Positions 1-9,555 of a stretch of 18,967 nt of DNA are shown piece after piece. The DNA comes from Ignavibacteriales bacterium. Lineage in GTDB: Bacteria; Bacteroidota; Ignavibacteria; Ignavibacteriales; Ignavibacteriaceae. Location: positions 1-18,967 of the forward strand of contig JADJEI010000004.1 of the NCBI GenBank assembly GCA_016709155.1. Direction: 5' to 3'. The position numbers were made by a program, and so were the translations under genes. A model generated the notes under the pieces. It was not told the origin of the DNA, searched no databases, and saw nothing but the letters and a program-made list of their open reading frames with translations. Within the stretch, counting starts at the first letter, position 1; each line of letters begins with the position of its first letter.

Positions 1-195
1 TTGATTAAATGGATCCTATCATTTCACTTACTGCTAATTGTTGAATGAACTCTGCCGTTCCATCAGGTGAATTGTCATCAACTATCAGTATATCCGGATT
101 TGCGGTGCGAAACTTAATAAATCCGGAATAAGCTTTGTTATATTATCAAGCTCATTAAATGTCGGGACGATTATTAGCGTTTTATTTTCAGTCAT
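1..195 (-). CDS. DPM1-like family 2 glycosyltransferase, N-terminal part, frameshifted
   Basis: This is the start of a polyprenyl-monophosphomannose-synthase-like GT2, which would transfer a sugar from its nucleotide donor to a lipid carrier or acceptor at the inner membrane. The minus frame from the ATG at 193-195 reads MTENKTLIIVPTFNELDNI, the usual opening of this family. Near base 105 the reading must shift, after which it gives PDILIVDDNSPDGTAEFI, whose acidic residues in DDNSPDGT bind the nucleotide and metal. Another break near base 15 gives a stop at 5-7. The gene begins about 20 bases after the sugar phosphotransferase stop, so it belongs to the same operon. Only the first 60 or so residues are inside the window; family identity is good, the substrate is unknown. 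Confidence 0.72.
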
Positions 196-215
196 ATTTT
201 TTTAATTAATAATTG

Positions 216-1603
216 CTATTGACCTTTACCAGACAAAACTACAAAATTGTTCTAAGCAGGATTTTCAAATCCATTCTTTAACGACTATATGTTTTCAATG
301 TAAAAAGATCGTACCTTAATTTTATTTTAACGTCTTCAATTGATTCATCATATTTATGCTTAACCTGCGCCCAGCCTGTTATTCCGGGTCTAACTTTTAA
401 TCGCCTTTTATAATAAGGAATTTCCTTCGATAATTGTTCAACAAAGAAGCTCTTTCGGGACGCGGACCAACAATGCCTCATTTCACCTTTGAGAACATTG
501 AACATCTGTGGTATTTCATCAATGCGAACTTTGCGAATAAATCTGCCAACACTTGTAATTCGTGGATCATCTTTTTGTGACCAGACAGACCAGTATCTCT
601 TTCGGCATCTTTTTCATCGAACGATTTCAGAATCCGGAAAACTTTTCCGTTCTGCCCAATTCTTTCCTGCTTAAAAAATATACTTCCTTCGCTGTCTATT
701 TTTATTGCGATAGCAGAAAGTAAACAAATTGGAAAAGTTATAATCAAAATCAGTAATGAAGCAATTATATCAATAAGCCTCTTAAGTCTTTTTCCCACTC
801 CGGCATTAGCTCCGGCATAATGTCTATCAACGGCATACCATAAAGCTGAGAACTTCTCGCCTGCCCGCTAAGGATTTCAAGATCAGGAACTATTTTCAGA
901 CCCACCCCTTTATTTTCACTTAGCGAAATTACTTCCACAAGTAAATCGGATTTTCTTTATCGAGCGCAATTATCACTTCTTTAATATTTTCTCATCAATA
1001 AATTTAGGAAGATCAGCTGTCGCCTGATTACAGGAATATTCCGAAACTCCTTTTCAATGTTTTCATCAGAACAGCATAAGCAACAACATCAAGTCCTAAG
1101 GCTTTGTGTTCAATAATCTGATTATGAACTTCAAAAGCTCTATCATTAAAACCAACTATCAAAGTAGTTTTCTACCAAAACATGAATGATTAATCTTCTT
1201 TGAAATGCACGAATTAAAAGTCTGCCAGCTCCGACGAAGAAAGAAATAATCCCTAATAAATAAAAATTAATATTCTGGAAGAACTCGCAACATTGTGTGA
1301 ATAATCATCAATAAAAATGAGGAAGAACAAAACAAAAATTCCTACAAAAGAAGCTTTGAAGAGAGTGGACAATTCATCAAATCTTGAAGAAGCAAACCAT
1401 GTGCGGTACATACCGACAAAAGTGAAAATCAAAAGCCAGTAAAAATAAACCACAAACATCGGCAGGAAAAATTCCGGCATAGTAAGTAAATCGAACCACC
1501 CGGACTGAACACGAAAATAAAAAAAGACATACCACGCAAGATTTATGGAAAGAAAATCTATGAGAAGGATCAATATTTTTTCGAAGGATTTGGACATCAT
1601 CAT
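216..1603 (-). CDS. Polyprenyl-phosphate hexose-1-phosphate transferase (initiating sugar transferase), several frameshifts
   Basis: The predicted enzyme moves a sugar phosphate from a nucleotide sugar to undecaprenyl phosphate, the first step of repeat-unit assembly. The N-terminus (1253-1603) has hydrophobic helices, as in the WcaJ/WbaP-like group with an extra membrane domain. The middle (about 830-1250) is badly frameshifted but still reads QARSSQLYGMPLIDIMPEL, typical just before the catalytic domain. The C-terminal bacterial sugar transferase domain reads KRLIDIIASLLILII, FFKQERIGQNGKVF, VRIDEIPQMFNVLKGEM, VGPRPER and RPGITGWAQV once frames are joined. The final frame ends with LSGKGQ and a stop at 216-218. 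Three successive ATG codons (1595-1603) leave the exact start open; the first lies one base after the upstream stop. Breaks lie near 290, 480, 620 and at several points between 830 and 1250. First sugar unknown. Confidence 0.88.
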
Positions 1604-1604
1604 T

Positions 1605-2771
1605 TTATGATCTCGGAGTAGGCTCCCAAATTGATTTATGAGCCTTTATCACATATTTATAAAGCCCAACTACGAGTGCCACATTTGTAATAAGGAAATA
1701 ATATGTCATCGAAAAAAGCGTGATCTTCAAGTTCACTTTGTTTAGTATAAATCCTATCACCGCGAAAAGTAAAACAATAATTGCATAAAAAGTAAAATCT
1801 TAAAAATTGATGCGGATTGCAAGAGAAATATATTCAATATGAAAAGAAGAATAAATAATATTGGAGAAAACCACCTGATAATTTTGTGAGACCAAAGCCC
1901 GTAGCTTACTAAAATCCTTGAAGAAAAAATTAAAGATTTGACGCACTTTAGCGTCTCTAAATTACTCGGCATGATGCGAACCTTTCTATCAAACTCCGAT
2001 TTAACTTTAAGAGAAAGTGTTTCCACTGCCTCAGCTTCCGTAGTATAAACAAAATCCTTACCCATCTCTAAAATTTTCAAAGACAGATACAAATCATCAA
2101 CCACAGGTTCATTTTCAGGCATAGGTGTGAAGAGATTTCTTTTTATACTGTAAATTCCACCGTTTGCTCCAATAAGAACGCCTAATTTCCCTTCATCATT
2201 TTTTATCCAGGACTCGTAATCCCAATATTTTTTTTTCCTGATTCCCGGTTTCGAAATTATCTAAACCTTCAATAAGTTTGAAGCCTCCCACAAACGCCGC
2301 CTACTCTGGAGTCTGCGTAATATTTAACCAGGTTTTTAAAACATCTTTATTGTAAATAGTATTGGAGTCACAAAAGACCAATATCTCATTCTTTGCAAGT
2401 TTTACGATATCATTGAGTACAAATTTTTTCCCTCTTCTTTTATCAAAAAAAACATAATTAAGATTATTGTGCATCACCCCGATTTTTTTTAGTATCTCAT
2501 TTGTATCGTCTGTTGAATTATCCGAGCCAACTATTATTTCCAATTTATCAGGAGGATACTCAGACGCAAATAAATTAAGAATAGTTTTCTCAAGTACCAT
2601 TGCCTCATTGTAAGCAGAAATTAATATTGATATTTGTGGTTTAAAAGCATTATTAGTTTTATAATTTTTATGATAAAAGAGAGCTAATAATTTAATTGAT
2701 ACGGGATATAAAACGTAAGTATGCAGAATAAGGAAGATGCAGATAGAAAATATGATAATAAGAATATTCAT
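1605..2771 (-). CDS. Membrane-bound family 2 glycosyltransferase, CESA-like, frameshifted
   Basis: The protein starts with a membrane helix (MNILIIIFSICIFLILHTYV), followed by a GT-A catalytic domain with ISILISAYNE, the DNSTDDT nucleotide-binding motif, a CDSNT motif in the DXD position and VVDDLYLSLKI, which carries the second acidic pair. The tail has further hydrophobic helices and ends WEPTPRS before the stop at 1605-1607. This order fits the CESA-like GT2 group that adds sugars on the inner face of the membrane. Frames change near 2290, between 2122 and 2240, and near 1757; a run of nine or more T near 2230 is one likely place. The ATG at 2769-2771 overlaps the stop of the upstream GT4 (ATGA), so I prefer it to the ATG at 2795. 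Donor and acceptor cannot be read from the sequence. Confidence 0.85.
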
Positions 2772-3887
2772 TTTAATAAATTTTGAACCAGACAATTATT
2801 GAAGAAATAAAACCATCTTAGAGTCAAATCCTTCGCCAATATTAAAATTATATTTTTCATTGCATTACTTTGATCTTCAGCATCCCCAGACTTAAAGTAG
2901 ACTCCAGAATTTGTTTCTTGTACAATTCTTTTTATTGGAATAGCATCTGAGACAATAACTGGTTTTGCCATATACATATACTCAAAAGTTTATGTGGTAT
3001 AGTAGTGATATCAAAGTCGTTATTCTTCTGTGGTATCATACATATTTTGTTTTTCAATAAACTTTGGAATTAAACTATGACAGCCATTTCATAAAAGTTA
3101 TGGATTTAATTAAACCTATTTTTTAAGTATAATCTATTAAATAGTTACGATAAACTCCATCACCAATAATTAACATTTGTGCGTCAATTCCAAATTTTGG
3201 AAATACTTGACCGAATTTATAGCGGTCAATAAATCTCTGTCTGGACTGATGGTCCCTGTATAAAGAATGACTGGCTTATCGTCAAAGCTATAACCAAGAA
3301 TTTCTGTTGAGGTATCATTTGAGATGAAGTTTTCATAATCAATAGTGTTTGAGACTACAAATACTTTTTGCGGGATTATATCCACTTTTAATTAATCGTT
3401 CCCGACCTTCCTCGATTACTACTATTACTCTATCCGCAAATTTCAAACACAAGTGTTCCAATACTTTTCAGATGATGATTCTTAAATATGTAATTTATTA
3501 AGCCTTTCTTTTGAAAATATTTCAATGCTTCGGGATAATTTTCGTGCATATCATAAATAATAGGCAACCGGAAAAAAAATTAATCATCAAAGCCAATGGC
3601 ACCATCGGTAAATCGTGAGCATGAATAATTTTCGGCTTAATCCTAATGACAGTGAGAATACTTAAGAACATATCTAGGATTAAGAAAAAAGGGAAATTAA
3701 AAATTTTATTTAAAACGATAGGAACTAAAAAGTGCTTTTACCCTCTCAATTCTGCAATAAGGAAAATCTGGAGATTTTTTTTTATCATATTGATTGCAAA
3801 TAATTGTAATCTCATATCCATTTTCTGATAGAGTCTTAATTTCTTTTCAATTCTGATATCCGGTGGAAAGACCGTTTGAGAAAGCAT
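2768..3887 (-). CDS. GT4-type glycosyltransferase, heavily frameshifted
   Basis: Joined frames give a GT-B glycosyltransferase of about 370 residues, a normal length. The start reads MLSQTVFPPDIRIEK, followed after a shift by LSENGYEITIICNQYDKKK, the usual first beta-strands. A middle segment reads KVFVVSNTIDYENF and then PVILYTGTISPDRDL, the linker and first strand of the nucleotide-sugar domain. The C-terminus reads YMAKPVIVSD, then IVQETNSGVYFKSGD, the donor-binding loop. Parts between 2980 and 3170 and between 3390 and 3800 are too damaged to place exactly. The stop at 2768-2770 overlaps the next gene's ATG. The ATG at 3885-3887 lies 41 bases inside the end of the preceding GT2; an in-frame TAG just upstream rules out a longer start in that frame. 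Sugar specificity unknown. Confidence 0.8.
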
Positions 3888-4884
3888 CAGGATATTTTTC
3901 TAGTATTCCAAGCTCCTGCCGATTCATCTCGTTTTTAAATTGATTAGATGGATAATAAAAAAGGTTTTCTAAATTACTCATAGCGCGAATAAGTATTCTT
4001 TTATCCAGCCGTACCAAGGCAAATAAAAAAAATATGGGAATACGGATTAACATTCCCAAATAATGTGCAAATACAGCTAAGGAAAATTTCACGCCTTTAA
4101 AATGTTTCTGATAATATTTGATTGTTGCAACCGATTCGTTTCTATATCTCCTAAATAAATTGTTATTTGCGGTCCCACCTTTCAAATGAATGATAGCTGT
4201 ATCGGGCAGATAGTAAATATTTCCTCCTCTTTTTCGATATCTATAACATAGGTCAGTCTCCTCATTATAGAATGTAAATCTTTCATCAAAACCACCAATA
4301 TTTATTAATTCTGAACGTGCTGCAAACAAAAAGGCACCTATTACTACTTCAACTTCAGTAGTTTGGTTTAAACCTCTATTCATCTGGTAATACTTATTAA
4401 AAAAACGTGATTTGGGAAATAACAAGTATAAGAACGAATTAGAAGTAACCACATTGTTTAATGTCGGAAAATCGTAAACTGAAAACTGAATTGAACCATC
4501 TGGATTTAATAACTTACATCCAACAGCTATATGGTCATCCTTTTCCTCAGCGAAGTTTAATACCTTCCTGATTGAATTTTCAAAAAAAACAGTGTCATTA
4601 TTTAAAAATAAAATATATTTACCTCTCGATATTGCTAAAGCCTGATTATTTGCGGCCCCGAATCCTCTATTCAATTCATTTCGAATCAAAATAGTTTTCT
4701 CGAACTGGCTCAAAACCGTTCCAATGTCTCCAGCTGTCGAATTATTATCCACAATAATTAATTCGAATGATACATCTTTAGTAAATTCAAATAATGTCGA
4801 AAGACACTTCTCTAGAAGTTTAAAGTTGTTGTGATTCACAATTATTACAGAAACGTCTACACCTTTATGTAAATGCCTATCCAT
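3847..4884 (-). CDS. WbbL-like family 2 glycosyltransferase (possible rhamnosyltransferase)
   Basis: This is an intact 345-residue GT2. Visible motifs are VSVIIVNHNN (11-20), VDNNS (45-49), GFGAANNQA (74-82), LNNDT (94-98, the DXD-equivalent position) and GGFDERFTFYNEETDLCYR (197-215), which holds the catalytic-base region, followed by IIHLKGGT (231-238). These match the rhamnosyltransferase WbbL group of polysaccharide GT2 enzymes; the actual sugar is inferred only from that group. A hydrophobic stretch near 267-291 may attach it to the membrane. It starts three bases after the stop of the RfbF-like gene and its last codons overlap the next GT4. It lies in a block of genes free of frameshifts. 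Confidence 0.88.
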   Translation of the reverse strand: MDRHLHKGVDVSVIIVNHNNFKLLEKCLSTLFEFTKDVSFELIIVDNNSTAGDIGTVLSQFEKTILIRNELNRGFGAANNQALAISRGKYILFLNNDTVFFENSIRKVLNFAEEKDDHIAVGCKLLNPDGSIQFSVYDFPTLNNVVTSNSFLYLLFPKSRFFNKYYQMNRGLNQTTEVEVVIGAFLFAARSELINIGGFDERFTFYNEETDLCYRYRKRGGNIYYLPDTAIIHLKGGTANNNLFRRYRNESVATIKYYQKHFKGVKFSLAVFAHYLGMLIRIPIFFLFALVRLDKRILIRAMSNLENLFYYPSNQFKNEMNRQELGILEKYPDAFSNGLSTGYQN

Positions 4885-4887
4885 AAA

Positions 4888-5736
4888 TTATTTAATAATC
4901 CCTTTTTCTAGTCTTTGATATGCTCGATAACCCCGCAAGGCATATTTAATTTTTTGAATTTTATTGTCCTCATAAAAAAGTATTTTAATCAAATGTTTAA
5001 AATAGTTCGAGTATTCTTTCATAAAAAATTCAGGATAATCTTTTTTAAATTCGTCGCGCAGGTAAAGCAAATTGCGGATTTTATAATACCACCTTACCGG
5101 TGCATGATTAAAAAAGTAAAATGTTCTTCCAAACAATTTTCTTCTCTCAAGGTTTCCTTCGTTATGAATAAGCCTGGCGTCATCAACTTTCATTACTTTA
5201 TATCCCAGCTTGTTCAACCTGAAACCATATTCGATATCAACATAATCAATAAAAAAATCAGCTCTGAAATCACCAGCGTTTTGAAATATCTGAAGATTTA
5301 AAAGATTTCCTGATGTCTTTTGAAATAATGACTCGGCAAAATCTTCGTTAGTGTATTTTTCAGTTTCAAATCTATTTACAAAATATGGAGCAATAATGCC
5401 GATTAATTTTAATTCCTCATCATTAAAATTTTTCAGCATTTGATTTACCATTCCCTCTGTTGGAAAGCTGTCCTGATCCATTGTTAAAAGAAAATCGTAA
5501 CCTTCTTCTATTGCATAGTGAGCACAAATATTCAACGCTTCACCTACTCCGAGATTGGTTCCTTTACTTAAATATTTAATGTTGGATTTATTGATCAGAT
5601 CAGTAATAAAATCATTGGCTATATTATCGGAATTATCAAACAAGTAAATTTTTGAAACTTGTTTCTCCATTGCCTCTAAATTTTTAAAGAAGCTTTCATC
5701 CGGATTAAATAAGATAATTGCTGCAGCGATTAACAT
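4888..5736 (-). CDS. RfbF-like family 2 glycosyltransferase (rhamnosyltransferase family)
   Basis: An intact GT2 of 282 residues. The nucleotide-binding strand ends in LFDNSDN (32-38), KGTNLGVGEALN (58-69) is a family signature, and MDQDS (86-90) is the DXD-like metal site. FFIDYVDIEYGFRL (161-173) contains the acidic residues expected before the catalytic base, and LIHNEGN follows. This pattern matches the RfbF-type rhamnosyltransferases of O-antigen clusters, so rhamnose transfer is a reasonable but unproven guess. It begins six bases after the GT4 stop and ends three bases before the next start, so translation is probably coupled. Confidence 0.88.
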   Translation of the reverse strand: MLIAAAIILFNPDESFFKNLEAMEKQVSKIYLFDNSDNIANDFITDLINKSNIKYLSKGTNLGVGEALNICAHYAIEEGYDFLLTMDQDSFPTEGMVNQMLKNFNDEELKLIGIIAPYFVNRFETEKYTNEDFAESLFQKTSGNLLNLQIFQNAGDFRADFFIDYVDIEYGFRLNKLGYKVMKVDDARLIHNEGNLERRKLFGRTFYFFNHAPVRWYYKIRNLLYLRDEFKKDYPEFFMKEYSNYFKHLIKILFYEDNKIQKIKYALRGYRAYQRLEKGIIK

Positions 5737-5742
5737 CTAAAT

Positions 5743-7020
5743 TTAATCCTTATTATTACCATTTTTTATTTCTAGTTCATCAATAAACCGTTTCCCAATA
5801 TTTAGCTCGGAATAATCAGGAGGAATAATGAAGGGTTTAGATTCGAGGTTTATGAAATCAAGGAATGCGTTCACTTGCGAGCTGTAATCATAACCTGGAA
5901 ATTCTACTAGAAATACCTGAGGAAGATTAAGACAGAGATTCCACACAGCACTCTCGCGTGGAGTAATTGCAAGGATTGGTTTACCGGAAGGAATATATTC
6001 AAATGCTTTTGCCGGTATTGCCGCTTTTGATACAGCAAGTAGTAGTAGTCCATCTGAATTATCAATTTCTTCAAACAATAATGTTCTAGTCACTGGTTCT
6101 TTAACATACACATTGATATTAGCTCTCCGAAGAGCTTCATCTCTTCTTTTCAAAGCAGAAAAATCATCATTAGTAAGTACACCGAATATTTTTATTTCAA
6201 GGCAATTTTCATTTTTAATTGAGGATTTTATCAAAGGATCTAAAAGAGATTCGATCGAATTTACATTTCTGGAAGCTCTGAATCTCCCGGCATACAGTAA
6301 CGTTTTTCTACTGCGGGCAGGTTTATTACTATTTAATTTAAATGAGTAAGTCGGATATGCATTTGTAATCACGCTAATTTTAGGAGCACAGGTTTTATAT
6401 CTATTGATCAATTGCTTTTTCCACTCATCCGATGTTACAAAAATCTTAAATGCAGACCGAAGTGTTATGCTTTCAAATTTTTCTTCGATATTTTTTTTAA
6501 ACCCTGAAGTCCTTAATGCAAGCTTCAATGGCTCATCAATCCATCCATCTCGCATATCAATTACCAATTTTAAATTAAATTTTTTTGCCAGTAAATAAGA
6601 AGCTAAATGAATAGATTCAGGTGGACTTGACGAAATAATAATGTCAGCATTCTTACAAACGTTTTTGACCATCGTTTTTTTTGTTAACCAAAAAGACCAG
6701 ACAAAGTCATTATCAAAATAATAAACTATTTTTTTAATAAAATTTCTTAAGCTGAATCTCTTTTCAACCACCTTGCTAGGCTGAGTGATAGGAGCAGTTT
6801 GATTTTTTGTAAAACTTCTTAGTGGATCGCGAATTTCCAGTTCATTCCATTTTCCCCCTTTAACGAATCTATCTTCCCAACCTGACCAAATAATCGTTAC
6901 AGAACTATTTTCCGTACTCAAGCATCTTGACATCCTCTCGACTCGATATCGACCAACATGGTCATTTTTTCCCCAATATGGAGCAATAAAAATTATCTTA
7001 GGTTTGATATCTGAATACAT
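5743..7020 (-). CDS. GT4-type glycosyltransferase (GT-B fold)
   Basis: An intact protein of 425 residues. The N-terminal Rossmann half begins KPKIIFIAPYWGKND and includes ADIIISSSPPESIHLA (125-140) and LVIDMRDGW (152-160), a pairing common in GT4 enzymes of capsule and O-antigen loci. The C-terminal half starts with KTLLYAGRF (239-247) and holds KAFEYIPSGKPILAIT (338-353), the usual donor-binding helix of the family. No signal peptide or clear membrane helix is seen, so it probably acts on the inner face of the membrane on the lipid-linked intermediate. The gap to the preceding GT2 is 38 bases. Which sugar it adds cannot be said. Confidence 0.88.
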   Translation of the reverse strand: MYSDIKPKIIFIAPYWGKNDHVGRYRVERMSRCLSTENSSVTIIWSGWEDRFVKGGKWNELEIRDPLRSFTKNQTAPITQPSKVVEKRFSLRNFIKKIVYYFDNDFVWSFWLTKKTMVKNVCKNADIIISSSPPESIHLASYLLAKKFNLKLVIDMRDGWIDEPLKLALRTSGFKKNIEEKFESITLRSAFKIFVTSDEWKKQLINRYKTCAPKISVITNAYPTYSFKLNSNKPARSRKTLLYAGRFRASRNVNSIESLLDPLIKSSIKNENCLEIKIFGVLTNDDFSALKRRDEALRRANINVYVKEPVTRTLLFEEIDNSDGLLLLAVSKAAIPAKAFEYIPSGKPILAITPRESAVWNLCLNLPQVFLVEFPGYDYSSQVNAFLDFINLESKPFIIPPDYSELNIGKRFIDELEIKNGNNKD

Positions 7021-7058
7021 TAGAATATTTCTAGTTTATAAATTGAAATGTCTTTAAC

Positions 7059-8061
7059 CTAAACTTCAAGATTATTCAATCTTTCTAACTGTCTTTTTAT
7101 CAAATAGTCATTTGCGTAAGCGTAGGTTTCACAATATTTCTTTGCCTTTTGCAAATTACCTCTGGACTCAAAATATAATGAAGCAAACCAATACCAAAAT
7201 ATTTTAGGGGGAATTTGTTTGGTAGGAAAATACTTCTTAATTATTAATCTTAATGCAGAATATACAACTCTTGGTATAATCATATTTAATAAAATTTTCA
7301 ATTTCAACCTGCCAAAAGTATTTCTATTCAATTCCTCCAAAAATTTCCTGGCGTTTTTTTCTTTTACTAATAAACTTTCGGAACGAGAAAGTTCTGTATC
7401 CTGAAATTCTTTATTCTCATTGGATGCGGATCTATAATAGATACCCAGTATTTGCGGAATTCTACGCAGTTTATATTTTTGAGAGTCTCTAAATTCAAAC
7501 TCACTATCACCCGATACTTCATAATTTTCATCAAACCAAATGTTATCATTAAAATGTATTGATGCTCTCCACATTGGTTGAGATCCTACAATATTTCTCC
7601 AAAGTAATCTGGTTGGAGAAAAATCTAATTTGTAATAAGTTTTTAAGGATTTAACATCTCTAAACGATGCATCAGGATCAGAAGTTATAAATTGATCGGC
7701 ATAAACTAAGCCAACACTGTTATGACTTTCAAATTTTCTGCTAAGATTTCCAAAGCATCTCTTCTAAGCAAATCATCAGTATTCGCATTTGTTATATACT
7801 TACCTTTTGCAATTCTAATTGCTCTGTTCCAGGCTTTGTAAATTGTCTCTCTTTTTCTGTTGTAATGTAGTGTATGTTGTTATATAATTTGCAGTAGTTC
7901 AGTATGATGCTTTCCTCATTTTGCTTGGAGCCGCTGTTTACAACAATAATTTCAATTTTATCAATAATACTCTGCTGTAACAAGTCTAATAATTTTCTTT
8001 CAATAAACTTTTCAGAATTATAAGTAGAGACTATTATTGAGATATAAGGATTCTTTATCAT
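7059..8061 (-). CDS. WfgS-like family 2 glycosyltransferase, two frameshifts
   Basis: The N-terminal frame (7792-8061) reads MIKNPYISIIVSTYNSEKFI and then IEIIVVNSGSKQNEE, a GT2 start in which the usual acidic residue is replaced in VNSGS, as in many members of this group. After a shift near 7830 the other frame reads KGKYITNANTDDLLRRDAL, where NTDD is the metal-binding DXD equivalent. After another shift near 7740 the reading continues VYADQF, then WRASIHFNDNIWFDENYEVSGDSEF, carrying the acceptor and catalytic acidic residues. The C-terminus (7059-7574) is intact, with a short repeat-like alpha-helical tail. Total length would be about 334 residues. The sugar added is unknown. Confidence 0.83.
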
Positions 8062-8067
8062 TTCGGG

Positions 8068-8193
8068 TTAATAACACATTCTTAGTAATCGTATTTTTTT
8101 AATAGTCGCCAAACTCAGATTTTCAATTCTTTCTACCCTTCCTTTTTTAAGAACTATTTTCCATTCACCAAGAACATTCGTTAATTCTGACAT
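8068..8193 (-). CDS. Possible short ORF of 41 residues, unknown
   Basis: An open frame starts MSELTNVLGEWKIVLKKGRV and ends IKKIRLLRMCY, with its stop six bases before the GT2 start. The composition is basic and no family is recognised. No convincing Shine-Dalgarno sequence precedes the ATG. It may be chance, the tail of a decayed or frameshifted gene occupying the gap upstream, or a real coupled small protein. Confidence 0.2.
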   Translation of the reverse strand: MSELTNVLGEWKIVLKKGRVERIENLSLATIKKIRLLRMCY

Positions 8194-8566
8194 TTGAGCA
8201 TTCTAAAAAAGTTATACTGTATAAATTAAATTAGCAAACTTGCATTTAAGTATTTATAGTGTGTAGACTACCCATTTATGTTGGCTATTCGGAGAGATGC
8301 GAACATGAACATTATTTAATTCCTGACTATTTATTTAACAGCAGCTTATGTAATATTAATTTTAAAATGAATATTAATTGTATTACGCATCTTAAAAAAT
8401 AAATTTTGTCCCGTGAGTAAAGATTTTTATTCCTTCCATTATTCTAAAATAACAATTTTTATCTGCTTTATTGTGCTTAAGGAGAATAATAATGTAATTG
8501 ATTATTTTGAAATGAAAATGGAAATAACAGAAAAAATGACATGCAAATCATACAATTAAGTATATG
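8194..8566. other. A+T-rich gap between FkbM methyltransferase and GT2; no gene recognised
   Basis: This stretch breaks the otherwise tight spacing of the operon. In all six frames I see only short open stretches, one of which on the minus strand ends with the residues RISPNSQHKWVVYTL before a stop near 8260 but has no start codon. An imperfect A+T-only inverted repeat (GTAATATTAAT at 8350-8360 against ATTAAT and ATTAC at 8373-8386) could form a weak stem. It could hold a decayed or badly read gene, or an internal promoter for the downstream glycosyltransferases. Confidence 0.5.
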
Positions 8567-9295
8567 TTAATCTTTAATAAATATGGCATCGACATATAAA
8601 ATTTTACCGGTCTTAGGATCTTTAACCTGATCAAAGTTACCTTGAAAGTTAAAATTCATTTCACTAAGAAATCTATAAATCTCGTCAAAATTTGTTTGAT
8701 TTTCATAAAACTTTACAAAAGAAATTTCTAGGATAATGACATCAATTTTTTTTAAAGAAATTATAGCTCCTTTCAACACATTTAACTCGAATCCTTGCAC
8801 ATCAATTTTTAATAATATTTTCCTAGTCCAATTGATCTCATTTTCAAAACTATCCAATTCTCTGACTTCAATTTTTTCAGTAATTTCATTTTTTGTATGG
8901 GGAAATATATTTTTATGCAATTCTTCCATTCTTAATAAGGAAGAACTAGGAGAAAATTCATTATGATAAATAAAACTTGTAGCTGTGCTGTTTCCTAAAG
9001 CACTATTGAAACATTTAATATTTTCGATATGCTTGGTATTTTCGATTAGATTTTTATAGCAATCGCCCAATGGTTCAAATGCATAAATATTAACATTACC
9101 CAAAATTTTAGAAATCATTTTAGTAAAATTACCCACATTTGCCCCAACGTCCAGCACAGTCTTTATTCCCATTTTCTGTAACCAGATGAATTTACCGGCT
9201 ATAATATTATTTTCCAGTGTATGAATTTTGGAAATTTGATAGCCTCTGTATCTAAGAAAATCACTAAGTTTTCTTTTTAAAATTGGAATGATCAT
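8567..9295 (-). CDS. FkbM family SAM-dependent methyltransferase
   Basis: An intact 242-residue protein. TVLDVGANVGNFTKMI (46-61) is the SAM-binding motif I of this family, YAFEPLGDCYKNL (71-83) is the acidic-loop region that follows, and LLKIDVQGFELNVLKGA (161-177) is the FkbM signature. FkbM enzymes generally put a methyl group on a sugar or hydroxyl, so inside this cluster the enzyme would most likely O-methylate a sugar of the repeat unit, perhaps at its end; that role is inferred from context. The ATG at 9293-9295 overlaps the last codons of the possible small ORF upstream. There are no frameshifts. Confidence 0.9.
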   Translation of the reverse strand: MIIPILKRKLSDFLRYRGYQISKIHTLENNIIAGKFIWLQKMGIKTVLDVGANVGNFTKMISKILGNVNIYAFEPLGDCYKNLIENTKHIENIKCFNSALGNSTATSFIYHNEFSPSSSLLRMEELHKNIFPHTKNEITEKIEVRELDSFENEINWTRKILLKIDVQGFELNVLKGAIISLKKIDVIILEISFVKFYENQTNFDEIYRFLSEMNFNFQGNFDQVKDPKTGKILYVDAIFIKD

Positions 9296-9555
9296 TTTAT
9301 ATAGTTGCTCCCTACGATTATTGTGAAGATATCATTAAAAGGAATTACTCCCGATAAACCACTTAGAAAAAGAAGAGACATATTTGCATTGAAATTATTT
9401 TTATAATATTTAAAGATGTTAGAAGCAATAAAATACCTAATAAAAAAGGGTGGTTCTTCTTAATCACCAGAATGATTGAACGTTATCTTATATAAGTGTC
9501 GCATTATGTTTATTATTATCGCTACTAATATGGGAACTATGAATTAGTAATTCAT
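9292..9555 (-). pseudogene. Possible decayed or misread small membrane ORF between flippase and FkbM
   Basis: One minus frame runs from an ATG at 9553-9555, which shares one base with the flippase stop (TAATG), to a TGA at 9292-9294 that overlaps the FkbM ATG (ATGA). It is interrupted by only two in-frame TAA codons, at about codon 4 and codon 33. The segments between read FIVPILVAIIINIMRHLY, a likely membrane helix, and MSLLFLSGLSGVIPFNDIF. Perfect overlap at both ends suggests a gene of about 88 codons hit by substitution errors or decay. The alternative is chance in an A+T-rich spacer, perhaps with part of a longer flippase tail. No family recognised. Confidence 0.25.

Noticed and set aside
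4915..5301. Plus-strand open frame of 128 codons
   Set aside because: It lies wholly opposite an intact RfbF-like GT2 with all family motifs and encodes a low-complexity product.
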